Under the pieces are notes generated by a model. That model did not search any database and was not told where the DNA came from. It saw only the letters and a program-made list of their open reading frames with translations. 64,000 nucleotides of DNA from Candidatus Saccharimonadota bacterium (GTDB taxonomy: Bacteria > Patescibacteriota > Saccharimonadia > Saccharimonadales > Saccharimonadaceae): the NCBI GenBank assembly GCA_017460225.1, contig JAFUBM010000019.1, positions 30,878-94,877 on the forward strand, in the 5' to 3' direction. The translations under genes were made by a program, and so were the position numbers. Below, one piece after another: positions 17,418-25,650 of the stretch (the first letter of the stretch is position 1; each line of letters starts with the position of its first letter).

Positions 17418-18236
17418 TTAATTTTCTACGCGGACGGCGCGGACAAATTGGCGCGAGAGATAAGTCTGGCGAGACTGGGACCATTCGCCGATGCAGGAGA
17501 TCAAGGTCAGCCCTTCGACGCCGGGAACGGCGGAGACGAGAGCGGTTTTCATATAATTGTCCGACTCGGCGAGGGGGATTTCTTTGTTTTCGACGACTTT
17601 GTAGGTAAAAATTTCGCCGTCGCCGCGCTCGACGGTGATCAAATCACCCTCGAAAAGCTGGTTGATATGCTTGAAGACGCCTTCGATGTTGGGGCCGCCG
17701 TTGTGGCCGTCGATGAGGAGGGTGCGGCCGGAGCCGGGCGTGCCCGAAGCGTTGTACCAGCCAACGTCAAAGATGTTGCCGGGGGTATTGAGCTCGCCGT
17801 TGTTTTTGAGCCCCATATTGAGGACGCGAGCGTTTTTGATACCGAGCTTGTCGATAGAAAGGTAGCGCGGATGGTCGGCTGGGACGGTATATTCGGCGCG
17901 TTGCTCCGCGGTGACTTCGGTCTCGTCGAGCTCCTCGGTCTCTTCAACGACGGTGGCGGGGGAGCGAGGCGTGCCTTCTTTGCCGGAATAGTAGTAGTAT
18001 TCCCAGATGCCGGTCTTCACAAAGAAGATGACGAGGGCTAGGATGACGGCGCCAAAGAGGATTTTGCCAAAGAGATGCTTGGACTCGGAAAGGTCAAGGC
18101 CAGACTCGGGAGCGGGAGTTTCTGGGTATTGGTCGACAATACGGTCTGGGCGAGACGTGGCGCGACGCTTGGCTTTAGGACGCGGCGAGCGTTTGACCTT
18201 GGGCTCGGACGATGTTTTTGTAGTTTTGTTTGGCAT
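17418..18236 (-). CDS. Sortase family transpeptidase inserted in the ribosomal block
   Basis: The 272-residue protein has a basic N-terminus (KVKRSPRPKAKRRATSRP), one membrane segment (about 57-78, ILFGAVILALVIFFVKTG) and a C-terminal sortase domain with catalytic His in LIDGHNGG, Cys in LISCIGEW and Arg in YLSRQFVRA. It resembles class E/F or related sortases that cleave a sorting signal and attach proteins to the cell surface. A GGAGG site precedes the start. It occupies the place where adk and map usually lie between secY and infA. Substrates are not evident; neither FISUMP protein has an LPXTG-like tail. Confidence 0.88.
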   Translation of the reverse strand: MPNKTTKTSSEPKVKRSPRPKAKRRATSRPDRIVDQYPETPAPESGLDLSESKHLFGKILFGAVILALVIFFVKTGIWEYYYYSGKEGTPRSPATVVEETEELDETEVTAEQRAEYTVPADHPRYLSIDKLGIKNARVLNMGLKNNGELNTPGNIFDVGWYNASGTPGSGRTLLIDGHNGGPNIEGVFKHINQLFEGDLITVERGDGEIFTYKVVENKEIPLAESDNYMKTALVSAVPGVEGLTLISCIGEWSQSRQTYLSRQFVRAVRVEN

Positions 18237-18257
18237 ATTACCTCCACCCGTGCGGGA

Positions 18258-19724
18258 TTATTTGTTTTTCTTAAAAAGTTTTCTGGGCGCTTTTTTGGGC
18301 GCGTCGGCTTGGAAATCGTCGTAAGTGACCATGAGGGCGCGAGAGTCGAGCGCGCGAAGATTCTCGAGAGCGACGGTGACGACGATGAGTAGCCCAGTTC
18401 CGGAGAGCGAGAGCCCGAGCGGAGCACCCATAGTCTGGATGAAGATGAAGTCGGAGATAAACGGCAGAAGTGCGATGAGACCAAGCGACAGCGCGCCGAA
18501 GAGGTTGAGACGGTTGATGATGCGCTCAAGATACTCGGCAGTCTGCAGGCCGGGGCGAACACCTTCGATGAAGCCGCCTTGTTTCTGGAGATTGTCTGCA
18601 ATCTCCTTGGTGTTGAAGATGATACTGGTATAGAAATAGGTAAACATAAAGACCAGCAGGAAGTAACAGGCGGGGTAGATAAACCACTTCCAGGTCAGAC
18701 CGAGGGGGTAGAGGCTGGAGAAGTTAGAGGCGGAAGGAGCGGTAAAGAGCATAACGATGTTTTGCGCGAGTTCAGCGTCTGGGTTTTTGGATAGGATGAA
18801 TTGGCCAATAAGCGCTGGGAGCGAGAGAAAAGCCGTGGCGAAGATGACGGGGATGACGCCGGCGGCGATGAGCTTAAGCGGGAGAATAGAGCGGATGCCA
18901 CCGTAGGCGGAGTTGCCATGGACACGCTTGGCGTAGTTGATGGTGATGATACGCTGGGCTTCGTTGAGCTTGACTAGGATATAGATAATCAGGACGATGG
19001 CGGCGAGGAAAGCGAGACCAATCCAGAACCAAGTGGGGTTGACTGGGAGGTTGAGCCAGCCAAATAGCGTGAGGCTACCAGCGGAAGTGTCTGTGATGGT
19101 GGCCCAAAGACTGGCGAAGATGGACGGGAAGCCAGTTATGATGGATGCGAAGATTAACATGGAGATACCGTTACCAATTCCCTGTTCGGTCATCAGTTCA
19201 CCGAGCCACATGAGGAGCGTGGAGCCGGCAACCATAGCGGTGATGGCGATAACCCATTCCATAGTGGAGAGGTCTGGCAGGACAGTAGTGGCGGAAGCCA
19301 CGACGGATTGATAGAGAATGTAAGAGTAGGCGATAGACTGGACAACGGCGAGAGGAATGGAGCAGATGCGGGTCCATTGGTTAAGCTTGCGGCGACCAGT
19401 CTCGCCGTCTTGGGAAATCTCCTCGAGAGAGGGGATGGCCTTGGATAATAGCTGGATGACGATGGAGCTGGTGATGTATGGCGAGAGCCCGACAAGAATA
19501 ATGCTAAAACTGGTTAATCCACCGCCGGAGATCATGTTGAGGAACGAGCCAAAGTCGGAGTTGTTGATGATTTGATGGACGGCGTCGCGGAGCGTGGTGG
19601 CTTCGCCGAGCGGGACGGGGATGTGTGCCAAGAAACGATAAACGAACAAAATGCCCAGGATGATTAAAAATTTCTTGAGCATATCTTTGTTCTTGAAGGA
19701 TTTGAAAATGGTTTTGAAATGCAT
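18258..19724 (-). CDS. secY: Preprotein translocase subunit SecY
   Basis: The 488-residue protein has ten hydrophobic segments, beginning KDMLKKFLIILGILFVYRFL and the plug region SFGSFLNMISGGGL-like FGSFLNMISGGGLTSFSI. It forms the channel used by SecA (5000-7705). The minus strand has TATTAT at 19754-19759 and a GAGG site near the ATG, so it probably has its own promoter, downstream of the palindromic element; the sortase gene follows 21 bases downstream. Confidence 0.97.
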   Translation of the reverse strand: MHFKTIFKSFKNKDMLKKFLIILGILFVYRFLAHIPVPLGEATTLRDAVHQIINNSDFGSFLNMISGGGLTSFSIILVGLSPYITSSIVIQLLSKAIPSLEEISQDGETGRRKLNQWTRICSIPLAVVQSIAYSYILYQSVVASATTVLPDLSTMEWVIAITAMVAGSTLLMWLGELMTEQGIGNGISMLIFASIITGFPSIFASLWATITDTSAGSLTLFGWLNLPVNPTWFWIGLAFLAAIVLIIYILVKLNEAQRIITINYAKRVHGNSAYGGIRSILPLKLIAAGVIPVIFATAFLSLPALIGQFILSKNPDAELAQNIVMLFTAPSASNFSSLYPLGLTWKWFIYPACYFLLVFMFTYFYTSIIFNTKEIADNLQKQGGFIEGVRPGLQTAEYLERIINRLNLFGALSLGLIALLPFISDFIFIQTMGAPLGLSLSGTGLLIVVTVALENLRALDSRALMVTYDDFQADAPKKAPRKLFKKNK

Positions 19725-19783
19725 CGTGAACCTCGGGTAAAATTACTTTATCTATAATAACATAGGTTATGCGAAAAATCTAG

Positions 19784-20098
19784 AAAAATGGTTTTCTTTC
19801 GAGTTGGTTTTATGAGGACATAGTTGAGGTCGGAGAGTCGAAGAAAGCCAAAAACATATTTTTTCGCTGGTCCTCCTCCGCCCTATAAAAATAGCAACAT
19901 ATCAGTCTAGCTCGCGCTCGATCACCTAATCGCTCACTGCGTTCGCTCTACGGTTACTCGCACTCGCTAGTGAATGTTGTTATTTTTATCGGGGGAGATG
20001 CGGATTCGCTCAAAAATAGTTTTTGGCTTTCTGCTGTTCTATTGGACATTGCGTCGAAAGAAAACTGTTTTTGGCTGGGCGGGGTCGTTCCCGCCCAG
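19784..20098. repeat. Long imperfect palindrome plus GC-rich hairpin (element 2)
   Basis: The 410-base gap between the HD gene and secY has no gene. Left-arm stretches tggttttctttcga (19789), agaaagccaaaaacatattt (about 19853) and tataaaaatagcaacat (about 19885) pair in order with atgttgttatttttat (about 19974), aaaaatagtttttggctttc (about 20013) and tcgaaagaaaactg (20054). Outside the right arm, 20075-20098 is the hairpin ctgggcgggg...cccgcccag, nearly the same as 423-446 in element 1, with the same preceding gtttttgg. The end motifs (aatggttttct...agaaaac-gttttt) are shared with element 1. The body differs from the others. Confidence 0.85.
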
Positions 20099-20129
20099 AA
20101 AAAGCCCTTCGCCTGAAGCTGAAGGGCTG
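20099..20129 (-). terminator. Terminator after the HD-domain gene
   Basis: Stem agcccttc/gaagggct (104-129) followed on the minus strand by TTTTT; it begins just after the HD gene stop at 20135. Confidence 0.85.
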
Positions 20130-20134
20130 GAGAA

Positions 20135-20770
20135 TTAGGATTTGCGAGATTGATTAAACGCGAATTGGAGCTTCTTGAACTCGGCTGGGTCGCGAGTAAT
20201 TTCTTCAACTTTCTTTAAGAATGCAATGTATTCGTCTTTAAGAAAGTAGATTTTGTTTGCTGCATAACCGTTGGGCGAATACTTTTTGCGCAAGATTTGG
20301 CGAACCGCCTCGCAACGTTCGTCGTCGTTGTAGTTTGGGTGAAGAACGCCGTTATAATCCCAAGCGCGAGCAAGAATTTCCTCGATGTCGTGAGAGCGGT
20401 CGGCCGAAGAAACGATTTTGCCATAAAGGCTGCGCGGCTCATGATCGAGCGAAGCACGGTGGTCTTCGACGGCTTGCGCCATAGTTTCGATATCTTCTGG
20501 CGGGAAAAGTTCGGCCAACTTTGCGTCGCGACGCAATAGATACCCAGACCATTTATTATGCGTTTCGTTGTCGATTTCTCGACCGAGGTCGTGATAAGCC
20601 GCGATGACGTAAACCATGTCGATATCGACATCTGCTAGGCTTTCAGCGATGCGCAAACTACGCGCGATAACTTGTTCAATATGGTCGCTGGTGTGTCCGG
20701 GGAGTTTGCGGTAACGCGGTAGGATTTCGGCTTCGATATAGTGTTTGACTTTTGGACAAATTTCTCTCAT
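20135..20770 (-). CDS. HD-domain phosphohydrolase-like protein
   Basis: The 211-residue protein has the HD-domain metal pattern: H in GHTSDHIEQV near 25, HD in AAYHDLGRE near 59, H in VEDHRASL near 103 and a later D in SADRSHD. HD enzymes hydrolyse phosphate esters of nucleotides or signalling molecules; the substrate is unknown. It has its own TATAAT (20814-20819), GGAGG site and terminator, so it is a self-contained unit placed between rplO and secY, next to palindromic element 2. This suggests insertion into the ancestral ribosomal operon. Confidence 0.8.
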   Translation of the reverse strand: MREICPKVKHYIEAEILPRYRKLPGHTSDHIEQVIARSLRIAESLADVDIDMVYVIAAYHDLGREIDNETHNKWSGYLLRRDAKLAELFPPEDIETMAQAVEDHRASLDHEPRSLYGKIVSSADRSHDIEEILARAWDYNGVLHPNYNDDERCEAVRQILRKKYSPNGYAANKIYFLKDEYIAFLKKVEEITRDPAEFKKLQFAFNQSRKS

Positions 20771-20824
20771 ATAATAATCCTCCGTTTCTGTAAGGTTCTG
20801 CCCATTGGCGAATATTATAACATA

Positions 20825-20850
20825 AAAAATAGCCCCGAGGGGCTATTTTT
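20825..20850. terminator. Terminator after rplO
   Basis: Hairpin tagcccc-gagg-ggcta flanked by A and T runs, directly after the rplO stop; it separates the ribosomal operon from the HD gene promoter. Confidence 0.85.
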
Positions 20851-20853
20851 CGG

Positions 20854-21321
20854 TTATTCGTCGGCTTTTTTGGCTTCGCGCATAGGGACGGGGGTCTTCT
20901 TGAAAGAGCCACCGGCCTTTTTGAGAGCTTCAACCGCGGATTTGGAAGCGAATTGAGTCTCGAGCGCGATTTTGCTCTTGAGCTCGCCGCGAGAGATAAC
21001 TTTTACCTTAACGTACGGGCTGGAGATAAAGTGTTTCTCGGCGAGGACAAAGTTGTCGACGTTACCGGAGAGCTCGTTCAAGACATCCGTGTAGACAACT
21101 TCTGCCTTGCTATGCAAAGATTTGAAGCCTTTGAGCTTTGGGATGGCCTGCATAATGGCGCGTTGACCGCCCATAAAGCCGTTTGGCATCTTGCGATGAC
21201 CAGTACGAGCCTTCTGACCCTTAGTACCACGGCCGGCGGTTTTGCCCTGGCCGGCGGAGATGCCGCGACCCTTGCGGGACGGGCGAGTGTTGGCGTTGAC
21301 AGTTAGATCATTGTACTTCAT
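20854..21321 (-). CDS. rplO: 50S ribosomal protein L15
   Basis: The 155-residue protein has the Gly-rich start RKGRGISAGQGKTAGRGTKG and a C-terminal region with VISRGELKSKIALE. L15 is a late assembly protein near the tunnel. It overlaps the rpsE stop by one base. No rpmD (L30) lies between rpsE and rplO, the usual place; absence of L30 is a known CPR trait. It is the last gene before a terminator. Confidence 0.97.
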   Translation of the reverse strand: MKYNDLTVNANTRPSRKGRGISAGQGKTAGRGTKGQKARTGHRKMPNGFMGGQRAIMQAIPKLKGFKSLHSKAEVVYTDVLNELSGNVDNFVLAEKHFISSPYVKVKVISRGELKSKIALETQFASKSAVEALKKAGGSFKKTPVPMREAKKADE

Positions 21322-21962
21322 TATTTATCCTCCTTTTTGGCAGAGGCTTTTTTAGCGACGGTAGTGGTCCACTCGGCGCGCGGAGTCTGGGCACGGAGGC
21401 CATCAATCACGGCGTAGGCGATGTTGACCTTGTTGGTCGAGCCGAGGCTCTTAGAGATGAGGTTCTTGACGCCAGTGAGGCCGATAATCGAACGGACGAC
21501 ACCGCCAGCGATAATACCAGTACCCGGAGCGGCAGGCTTCATCAGGACGTTGGCGCCGGTAACCTTGGTCTCGACTTCGTGGCAGATAGTCTCGCCATCC
21601 ATGGCAAAGGTTACCATGTTTTTCTTGGCCTTGGTAGTGGCTTTTTGGACGGCAGAGGTAACGTCGTTACCCTTGGCGACAGCAACGCCGACTTTGTTCT
21701 TGTGGTTGCCAACGGCAACGAGAGCTTTGAAGCGCATACGGCGACCACCGGCAACGGTGCGGGAGACACGATAGATATGGATCGTGGTCTCGTCGAACTC
21801 TTTAGGAGCGTCGCTAACACGGTTGCGGTCGCGGCGGCCGTTGCGGTTCATCCGGCGGCCAGAGATGTCGCGCGTCTCTTTCTTGGCGGCGACAGCGTCG
21901 GACATTTTGAGGGTGCCGGCTTTGTTAATAACTTTGGCTTTGGTTTCTTTAGTTTCGGGCAT
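21321..21962 (-). CDS. rpsE: 30S ribosomal protein S5
   Basis: The 213-residue protein has an N-terminal extension of about 60 residues rich in Lys, Arg and Asp, then the S5 core (VSRTVAGGRRMRFKALVAVG) and GTGIIAGGVVRSIIGLTGVK. S5 takes part in decoding fidelity and the mRNA entry helicase. A GGAG site precedes the ATG. It lies between rplR and rplO. Confidence 0.97.
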   Translation of the reverse strand: MPETKETKAKVINKAGTLKMSDAVAAKKETRDISGRRMNRNGRRDRNRVSDAPKEFDETTIHIYRVSRTVAGGRRMRFKALVAVGNHKNKVGVAVAKGNDVTSAVQKATTKAKKNMVTFAMDGETICHEVETKVTGANVLMKPAAPGTGIIAGGVVRSIIGLTGVKNLISKSLGSTNKVNIAYAVIDGLRAQTPRAEWTTTVAKKASAKKEDK

Positions 21963-21963
21963 A

Positions 21964-22293
21964 TTAGAACTCCAATCCTTCTTTCCTAGCCGCGTCAGCG
22001 AGGGCGGACATCCGACCAGCGTAGAGTTTGGACCCGCGGTCGAAGACGGCTTTGGAGATTTTGGCTTTTTTAGCTTTTTTGCCGAGTTCGGCGCCGATCT
22101 GGGCGGCGAGTTCGGTCTTGGTGCCCTTGAGTTTGGTGCCGACGGTAGAAGCGTAGACGAGAGTCACGCCTTTGTCGTCATTGATGAGCTGGGCGGTAAT
22201 GTGCTTGTTTGAGATGTTGACGCTGAGGCGTGGGCGCTCGGCGGTACCGTGGATTTTAGCGCGGGTACGATTTGCGCGGAAAATAGCTTTCAT
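21964..22293 (-). CDS. rplR: 50S ribosomal protein L18
   Basis: The 109-residue protein ([20 protein letters not shown]) binds 5S r[21 protein letters not shown] and [11 protein letters not shown] are L18-like. An upstream in-frame start at 22338 would overlap rplF by 44 bases; the ATG at 22293 lies just past the rplF stop and gives the normal L18 length, so I prefer it. Confidence 0.95.
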   Translation of the reverse strand: MKAIFRANRTRAKIHGTAERPRLSVNISNKHITAQLINDDKGVTLVYASTVGTKLKGTKTELAAQIGAELGKKAKKAKISKAVFDRGSKLYAGRMSALADAARKEGLEF

Positions 22294-22294
22294 A

Positions 22295-22831
22295 TTATTT
22301 CTTCCCTGCCTTTCCAGCCTTGCGGAGGATTTGCTCATCCACGTACTTGATACCTTTGCCCTTGTAAGGCTCAGGCTTCTTGAGGCTTCTAATTTCTGCC
22401 GCGACCTGGCCGACTTTTTGTTTGTCGATGCCGGAGACGGTGATGTTCATCTTGTCGACTTTGAGGTCGATACCGTCAGGGGCGGTGTATTTAACGGGAT
22501 GAGAAAAGCCGAGGGCCATCTCAATTTGTTTGCCGCCGCCTTGGAGACGGAAGCCAACGCCGTTGATTTCTAGTTGTTTGGAAAAGCCTTTGGTGACGCC
22601 GATGACGGCGTTGTTTAACAAGGCTCTTTGGAGACCGTGCCAAGCGCGAGATTCGGGCTCGTCGTCCGTGCGAGTAACGACGATTTTGTCGCCTTCGACG
22701 GCGGTCTGAGTGTTTTTCTGAACCGGAACATTGAGCGAACCCTTAGGTCCAGCGACGGTAATTTCCGTTTCGCCGACCGTAATTGTCACTCCTGCCGGAA
22801 CTTGGATAGGTTGTTTTCCGATACGACTCAT
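22295..22831 (-). CDS. rplF: 50S ribosomal protein L6
   Basis: The 178-residue protein ([20 protein letters not shown]) has two L6 repeats and the signature [13 protein letters not shown] near the end. L6 sits near the factor-binding site. It is the first gene of this unit: the genes that usually precede it (rplN-rplE-rpsH) are not here, so the spc operon is split, with a promoter at 22862-22890. Confidence 0.97.
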   Translation of the reverse strand: MSRIGKQPIQVPAGVTITVGETEITVAGPKGSLNVPVQKNTQTAVEGDKIVVTRTDDEPESRAWHGLQRALLNNAVIGVTKGFSKQLEINGVGFRLQGGGKQIEMALGFSHPVKYTAPDGIDLKVDKMNITVSGIDKQKVGQVAAEIRSLKKPEPYKGKGIKYVDEQILRKAGKAGKK

Positions 22832-22861
22832 TTGATTCCTTAGGTTAGTAATATCTAGCGC

Positions 22862-22890
22862 ATTTTAGCATATTTTGCGAGATTTTACAA
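22862..22890 (-). promoter_or_regulatory. rplF operon promoter
   Basis: Minus strand TTGTAA (885-890), 17-base spacer ending TGC, TAAAAT (862-867). It matches the infA promoter at 17377-17405 in both boxes and parts of the spacer. Transcript start predicted near 22855. Confidence 0.75.
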
Positions 22891-22901
22891 GAGGAAAATT
22901 G

Positions 22902-25061
22902 TTAGCGAGCGACGCAACGGACGGGGGTGGGGGACTTTTTCTCGTAATTAGAGGAGTTGGCGGTGCCCCTAGTGTATCTATAAGCGTAAGCCGTGGTGCT
23001 GGCATAACTTTGCCTGGACCAAAGATAGGCTAAAGATCCGCCGTTGTAACCGCTAGAATTAGAGTAGTAGCCGGAGGCCTGGGCGGAAAATGGCAGAACA
23101 GTGCCGGCAGTACCCCCACTAAGTGCCGTTCTAGTCGGCAGCATCCAACCACGAGGACAAATGCTTCTGGTGGCGGTCGTAAATGTAGCCCCTACAGTTT
23201 CCGCCACTGCGGCGTACCAGTTATAGTAGGTTATGCCATTTGCAACCAGCATACGAGCCTGACCGGCCGATGCACCAGTATAGGAGTTTTTGACTGTGCT
23301 TGCATCTGGCGTCCAGTCGGCGGCTAGATCGCTGTCTGCCGGCGTAAGAGTGCCGACGATTGAGAGATCAAGACGGAGATTTTCGACCATCCAGCAGCTA
23401 CCGTTGGAAAGACGACGGACGAGGTAGACGTTATTATCACGCGTGTCGGTAAGGGCGAAAGTGCCGAGGCCAGTGGCGGTATTGGCGGCGAGGGTGGCTT
23501 CGGTGTCGACGATGGTGGTTTCTTCGCCGGTTTCTTCGTCGATTGCAGTAGTCATGATATCTTCGACGAGCTGGGTGGCGCCGGAATAGTCAAGAATTCG
23601 AGCATTGTCACCAACTTGGTTGCTCCAGCGGTTGGTGTTCTTACAAACATCGCTAGTGATGCCCTGCATGGTGTCGACATAATAGTCGCCAGCGGCGTCT
23701 TTAGACTGGAGACCGGCGTAAATAGCGGAGGCGACGAAGTTGGTACCGTCGGTGTATTTGCTGAGATAATTATAGCCGTATTCTGGGATGGAGACCCAAA
23801 AATCGTAGAGGCCGGCGTGTTGGTCTGGGTCGGCGGAGTCGGATAAATTGCCGGCGGGAGTGAGGTCGGGCATGGTGAAGGTAATCATAGCACCGGTATT
23901 GCTCAAGCTAAAGTTAGTACTAGTAACAGTAATCGAGATGGCGGTGCCGGCGGAGACGGCGACACGGATGGGGTCGTCTGCATCATCGGTGATGGTATAG
24001 TTGGCGGACTCGACAATATCGTGAGGAACGAGATAGAGCTCGACTTTGTCGTAAGTAACAACATCAGCGGTGGAGGCCGAGAGATCGAAAGATAAGACTT
24101 CTGTAGCGCCGTTAGCGACGTAAGCTTGGCTGCGAGAGATGTTACTAGAGACAGCATCGAGAGCGTCGGAGGAAGCAAGGGCGGTATAGACGAGAGTGTT
24201 TTGGTATGTTCCGGCGAGGACGTCCGTGTCGATCATGACGCCATAGTAGACATCGAACGTAAAATTAGTGTCGCCGGAGGGGCCAAAGCCGGCAGAGTTG
24301 TTGGTTGAGGCGGACCAGATTTCTTGAGACTGGCCGTAGACTGGGACGGCAGCCCATTTGTCGCGATTGTAGACGGCAGAATGGTCGAGGGCGTTTAGCT
24401 CGATGCCGAGAGTGCTGGAAGAGAAGGTAGAGGATTGGGTAAAGTCGGACTGGGCGGAGCCGTCGGATTTGGGGACGCTAGTACCGGGGACGGCATAACC
24501 CCAAGTAGCATCAGAGAAGGCGACGGGAGAATCCCAAGTGCCGCCGATGGTGGGGATGGTGAGACCGGAGTTGGCGGCGGTGTGCTGGAGGTCGCTAGTG
24601 TATTGGTTGTTGCTATCGACGCCGCTGGTGGAAAGGAAGACACGGAAATACTGCCCCTCAGTAGTGACAGCGATGGTTTTCTTGATGACGACTTCGGTGC
24701 CAATATTACTGCCGGAAGTGGTCGAGGGATGGATACCGGTTGTACCGCCGAACAGAATGTTGCCGTGGTCGGAGTCGGAGATGCTACCGCCAGCTTGGGT
24801 GGCGGCATAATCTGGGTCGAGCTCGACGGAGACGGCCGCCCAAGAGACTGCGGCGTCGACGGCTTGGGAGGCGTTAGCTTCTGTGATGAGATAAGGCGTA
24901 ATCACAAAAGAGAGGAGGAAGAGAGCGAGACAAGCGAGTGAACAATAGAAGGACTTCCGGATGCTAGCAGTAGACGGATTGCAATAGTGTCCAATATAAT
25001 CACCGAGGTGATAAGCGTCTGCTCCTTTCCGGACGGTTAAAGATTTTTGCTGGTCTTGCAT
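22902..25061 (-). CDS. Secreted FISUMP-domain surface protein (719 aa)
   Basis: The N-terminus has about 36 polar residues, then a hydrophobic segment (38-60) and a likely signal cleavage after ANA at 62-64. The mature part contains a long Ser/Thr-rich beta region (about 65-480) and a C-terminal FISUMP/major-paralogous domain: NGSCWMVENLRLDLS, ICPRGWMLPTRTAL, YLWSRQSY and a final PVRCVAR, with cysteines placed for disulfides. The family is common on CPR surfaces but its function is unknown. No LPXTG, choline or SLH anchor is seen. A paralogue lies at 61322-64000. GAGAGG-type sites precede the ATG; a leader of about 250 bases lies upstream. Confidence 0.88.
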   Translation of the reverse strand: MQDQQKSLTVRKGADAYHLGDYIGHYCNPSTASIRKSFYCSLACLALFLLSFVITPYLITEANASQAVDAAVSWAAVSVELDPDYAATQAGGSISDSDHGNILFGGTTGIHPSTTSGSNIGTEVVIKKTIAVTTEGQYFRVFLSTSGVDSNNQYTSDLQHTAANSGLTIPTIGGTWDSPVAFSDATWGYAVPGTSVPKSDGSAQSDFTQSSTFSSSTLGIELNALDHSAVYNRDKWAAVPVYGQSQEIWSASTNNSAGFGPSGDTNFTFDVYYGVMIDTDVLAGTYQNTLVYTALASSDALDAVSSNISRSQAYVANGATEVLSFDLSASTADVVTYDKVELYLVPHDIVESANYTITDDADDPIRVAVSAGTAISITVTSTNFSLSNTGAMITFTMPDLTPAGNLSDSADPDQHAGLYDFWVSIPEYGYNYLSKYTDGTNFVASAIYAGLQSKDAAGDYYVDTMQGITSDVCKNTNRWSNQVGDNARILDYSGATQLVEDIMTTAIDEETGEETTIVDTEATLAANTATGLGTFALTDTRDNNVYLVRRLSNGSCWMVENLRLDLSIVGTLTPADSDLAADWTPDASTVKNSYTGASAGQARMLVANGITYYNWYAAVAETVGATFTTATRSICPRGWMLPTRTALSGGTAGTVLPFSAQASGYYSNSSGYNGGSLAYLWSRQSYASTTAYAYRYTRGTANSSNYEKKSPTPVRCVAR

Positions 25062-25310
25062 GGTTCCTACCTCTCTTTAGCTTTTGCATCCTCTGTGGAT
25101 GCCAAGGTTTGCGAGCTGGTAAGAATTACTGCTTACAAAAATGGCACCACGAGGGTGCACAAGTCAATCGAGTCAACTTACGTGTTTTTCAAGTAAGCAA
25201 ATCAATCAGCTTTCCTCATGGCGCCAATTCTAATTTGCTTAACTTAAAAACCAAATTGATAGGTACACGCAGTTTTGATTTCTCAAAACTTTGACTCAAT
25301 AAACTTGTGC
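25062..25310 (-). promoter_or_regulatory. Long structured 5' leader of the FISUMP gene
   Basis: From the predicted start near 25310 to the ATG at 25061 lie about 250 untranslated bases. On the minus strand several hairpins are visible: agttttga-gaaa-tcaaaact near 25270-25290, a stem with caccctcgtggtg near 25143-25158, and gcatccacagaggatgc close to the start codon (about 25085-25105). No known riboswitch is recognised. No ORF of note lies inside. Confidence 0.6.
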
Positions 25311-25316
25311 AGTTCT

Positions 25317-25345
25317 ATAATAGCAAAGCTTTTGCGGTTTCGCAA
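25317..25345 (-). promoter_or_regulatory. Promoter of the FISUMP gene
   Basis: Minus strand TTGCGA (340-345), 17-base spacer, TATTAT (317-322). The spacing is ideal for a housekeeping sigma factor, in contrast to the leaderless promoters of most neighbours. Confidence 0.65.
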
Positions 25346-25457
25346 GCCCTTTTTGCCATTTTAAAAAGTCTTTATGGTAAAATAAATTATAGATAACTTT
25401 GTGGCTAAAACAAGGCAAGTACGTAATAATCTGGTGAGTAGAAGGGAGGTAGAATGG

Positions 25458-25535
25458 ATGAACATTCAAATTCGTCTCGGGCGATTACGCCTAACTCTGA
25501 AGATGAAACTCGCCCTCGTTAGACGAAGGCGATAA
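25458..25535 (+). CDS. Possible 25-aa arginine-rich peptide
   Basis: ATG 8 bases after GGGAGG encodes MNIQIRLGRLRLTLKMKLAL followed by VRRRR, strongly basic. An alternative frame from 25454 gives a 22-residue acidic peptide (MDEHSNSSRAITPNSEDETR...) with poorer spacing. A hairpin overlaps the stop codon region of the second (gccctcgt/acgaaggc). No family is recognised; whether either is translated is uncertain. Confidence 0.25.
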   Translation: MNIQIRLGRLRLTLKMKLALVRRRR

Positions 25536-25609
25536 TTCATTTTATCCATACTTAGTATAAACCTAAGCCGACTAAAAGTCAACCACAAGTTATAAACCTC
25601 GCCAAATAT

Positions 25610-25645
25610 CCGCTCCGGAGATTGGATCTCTGGAGCGGTTTTTTT
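25610..25645 (+). terminator. Terminator of the small RNA
   Basis: Stem ccgctccggaga/tctctggagcgg with a four-base loop region, followed by seven T on the plus strand. The minus strand lacks a T-run, so it serves the plus-strand transcript rather than dnaB. Confidence 0.85.
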
Positions 25646-25650
25646 GATTT

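Larger units (their letters stand above)
25390..25645 (+). ncRNA. Candidate small RNA or small-peptide mRNA
   Basis: The plus strand has an extended -10 TGG-TAAAAT (378-383) with TTGCCA upstream (353-358, 19-base spacer), then about 255 bases without a large ORF, and a strong terminator at 25610-25645. A GGGAGG site at 25444-25449 is followed by two overlapping ATGs. The RNA would be divergent from the FISUMP transcript and convergent with dnaB. It does not match tmRNA, RNase P or SRP RNA as I know them. Confidence 0.4.

Noticed and set aside
22295..22338. Longer start for L18 overlapping rplF
   Set aside because: The downstream ATG at 22293 gives the normal L18 length and avoids the 44-base overlap.
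25390..25645. tmRNA, RNase P RNA or SRP RNA
   Set aside because: No tRNA-like ends, no tag peptide, no GGAAGCAGCC-type SRP loop and no RNase P core sequences seen.
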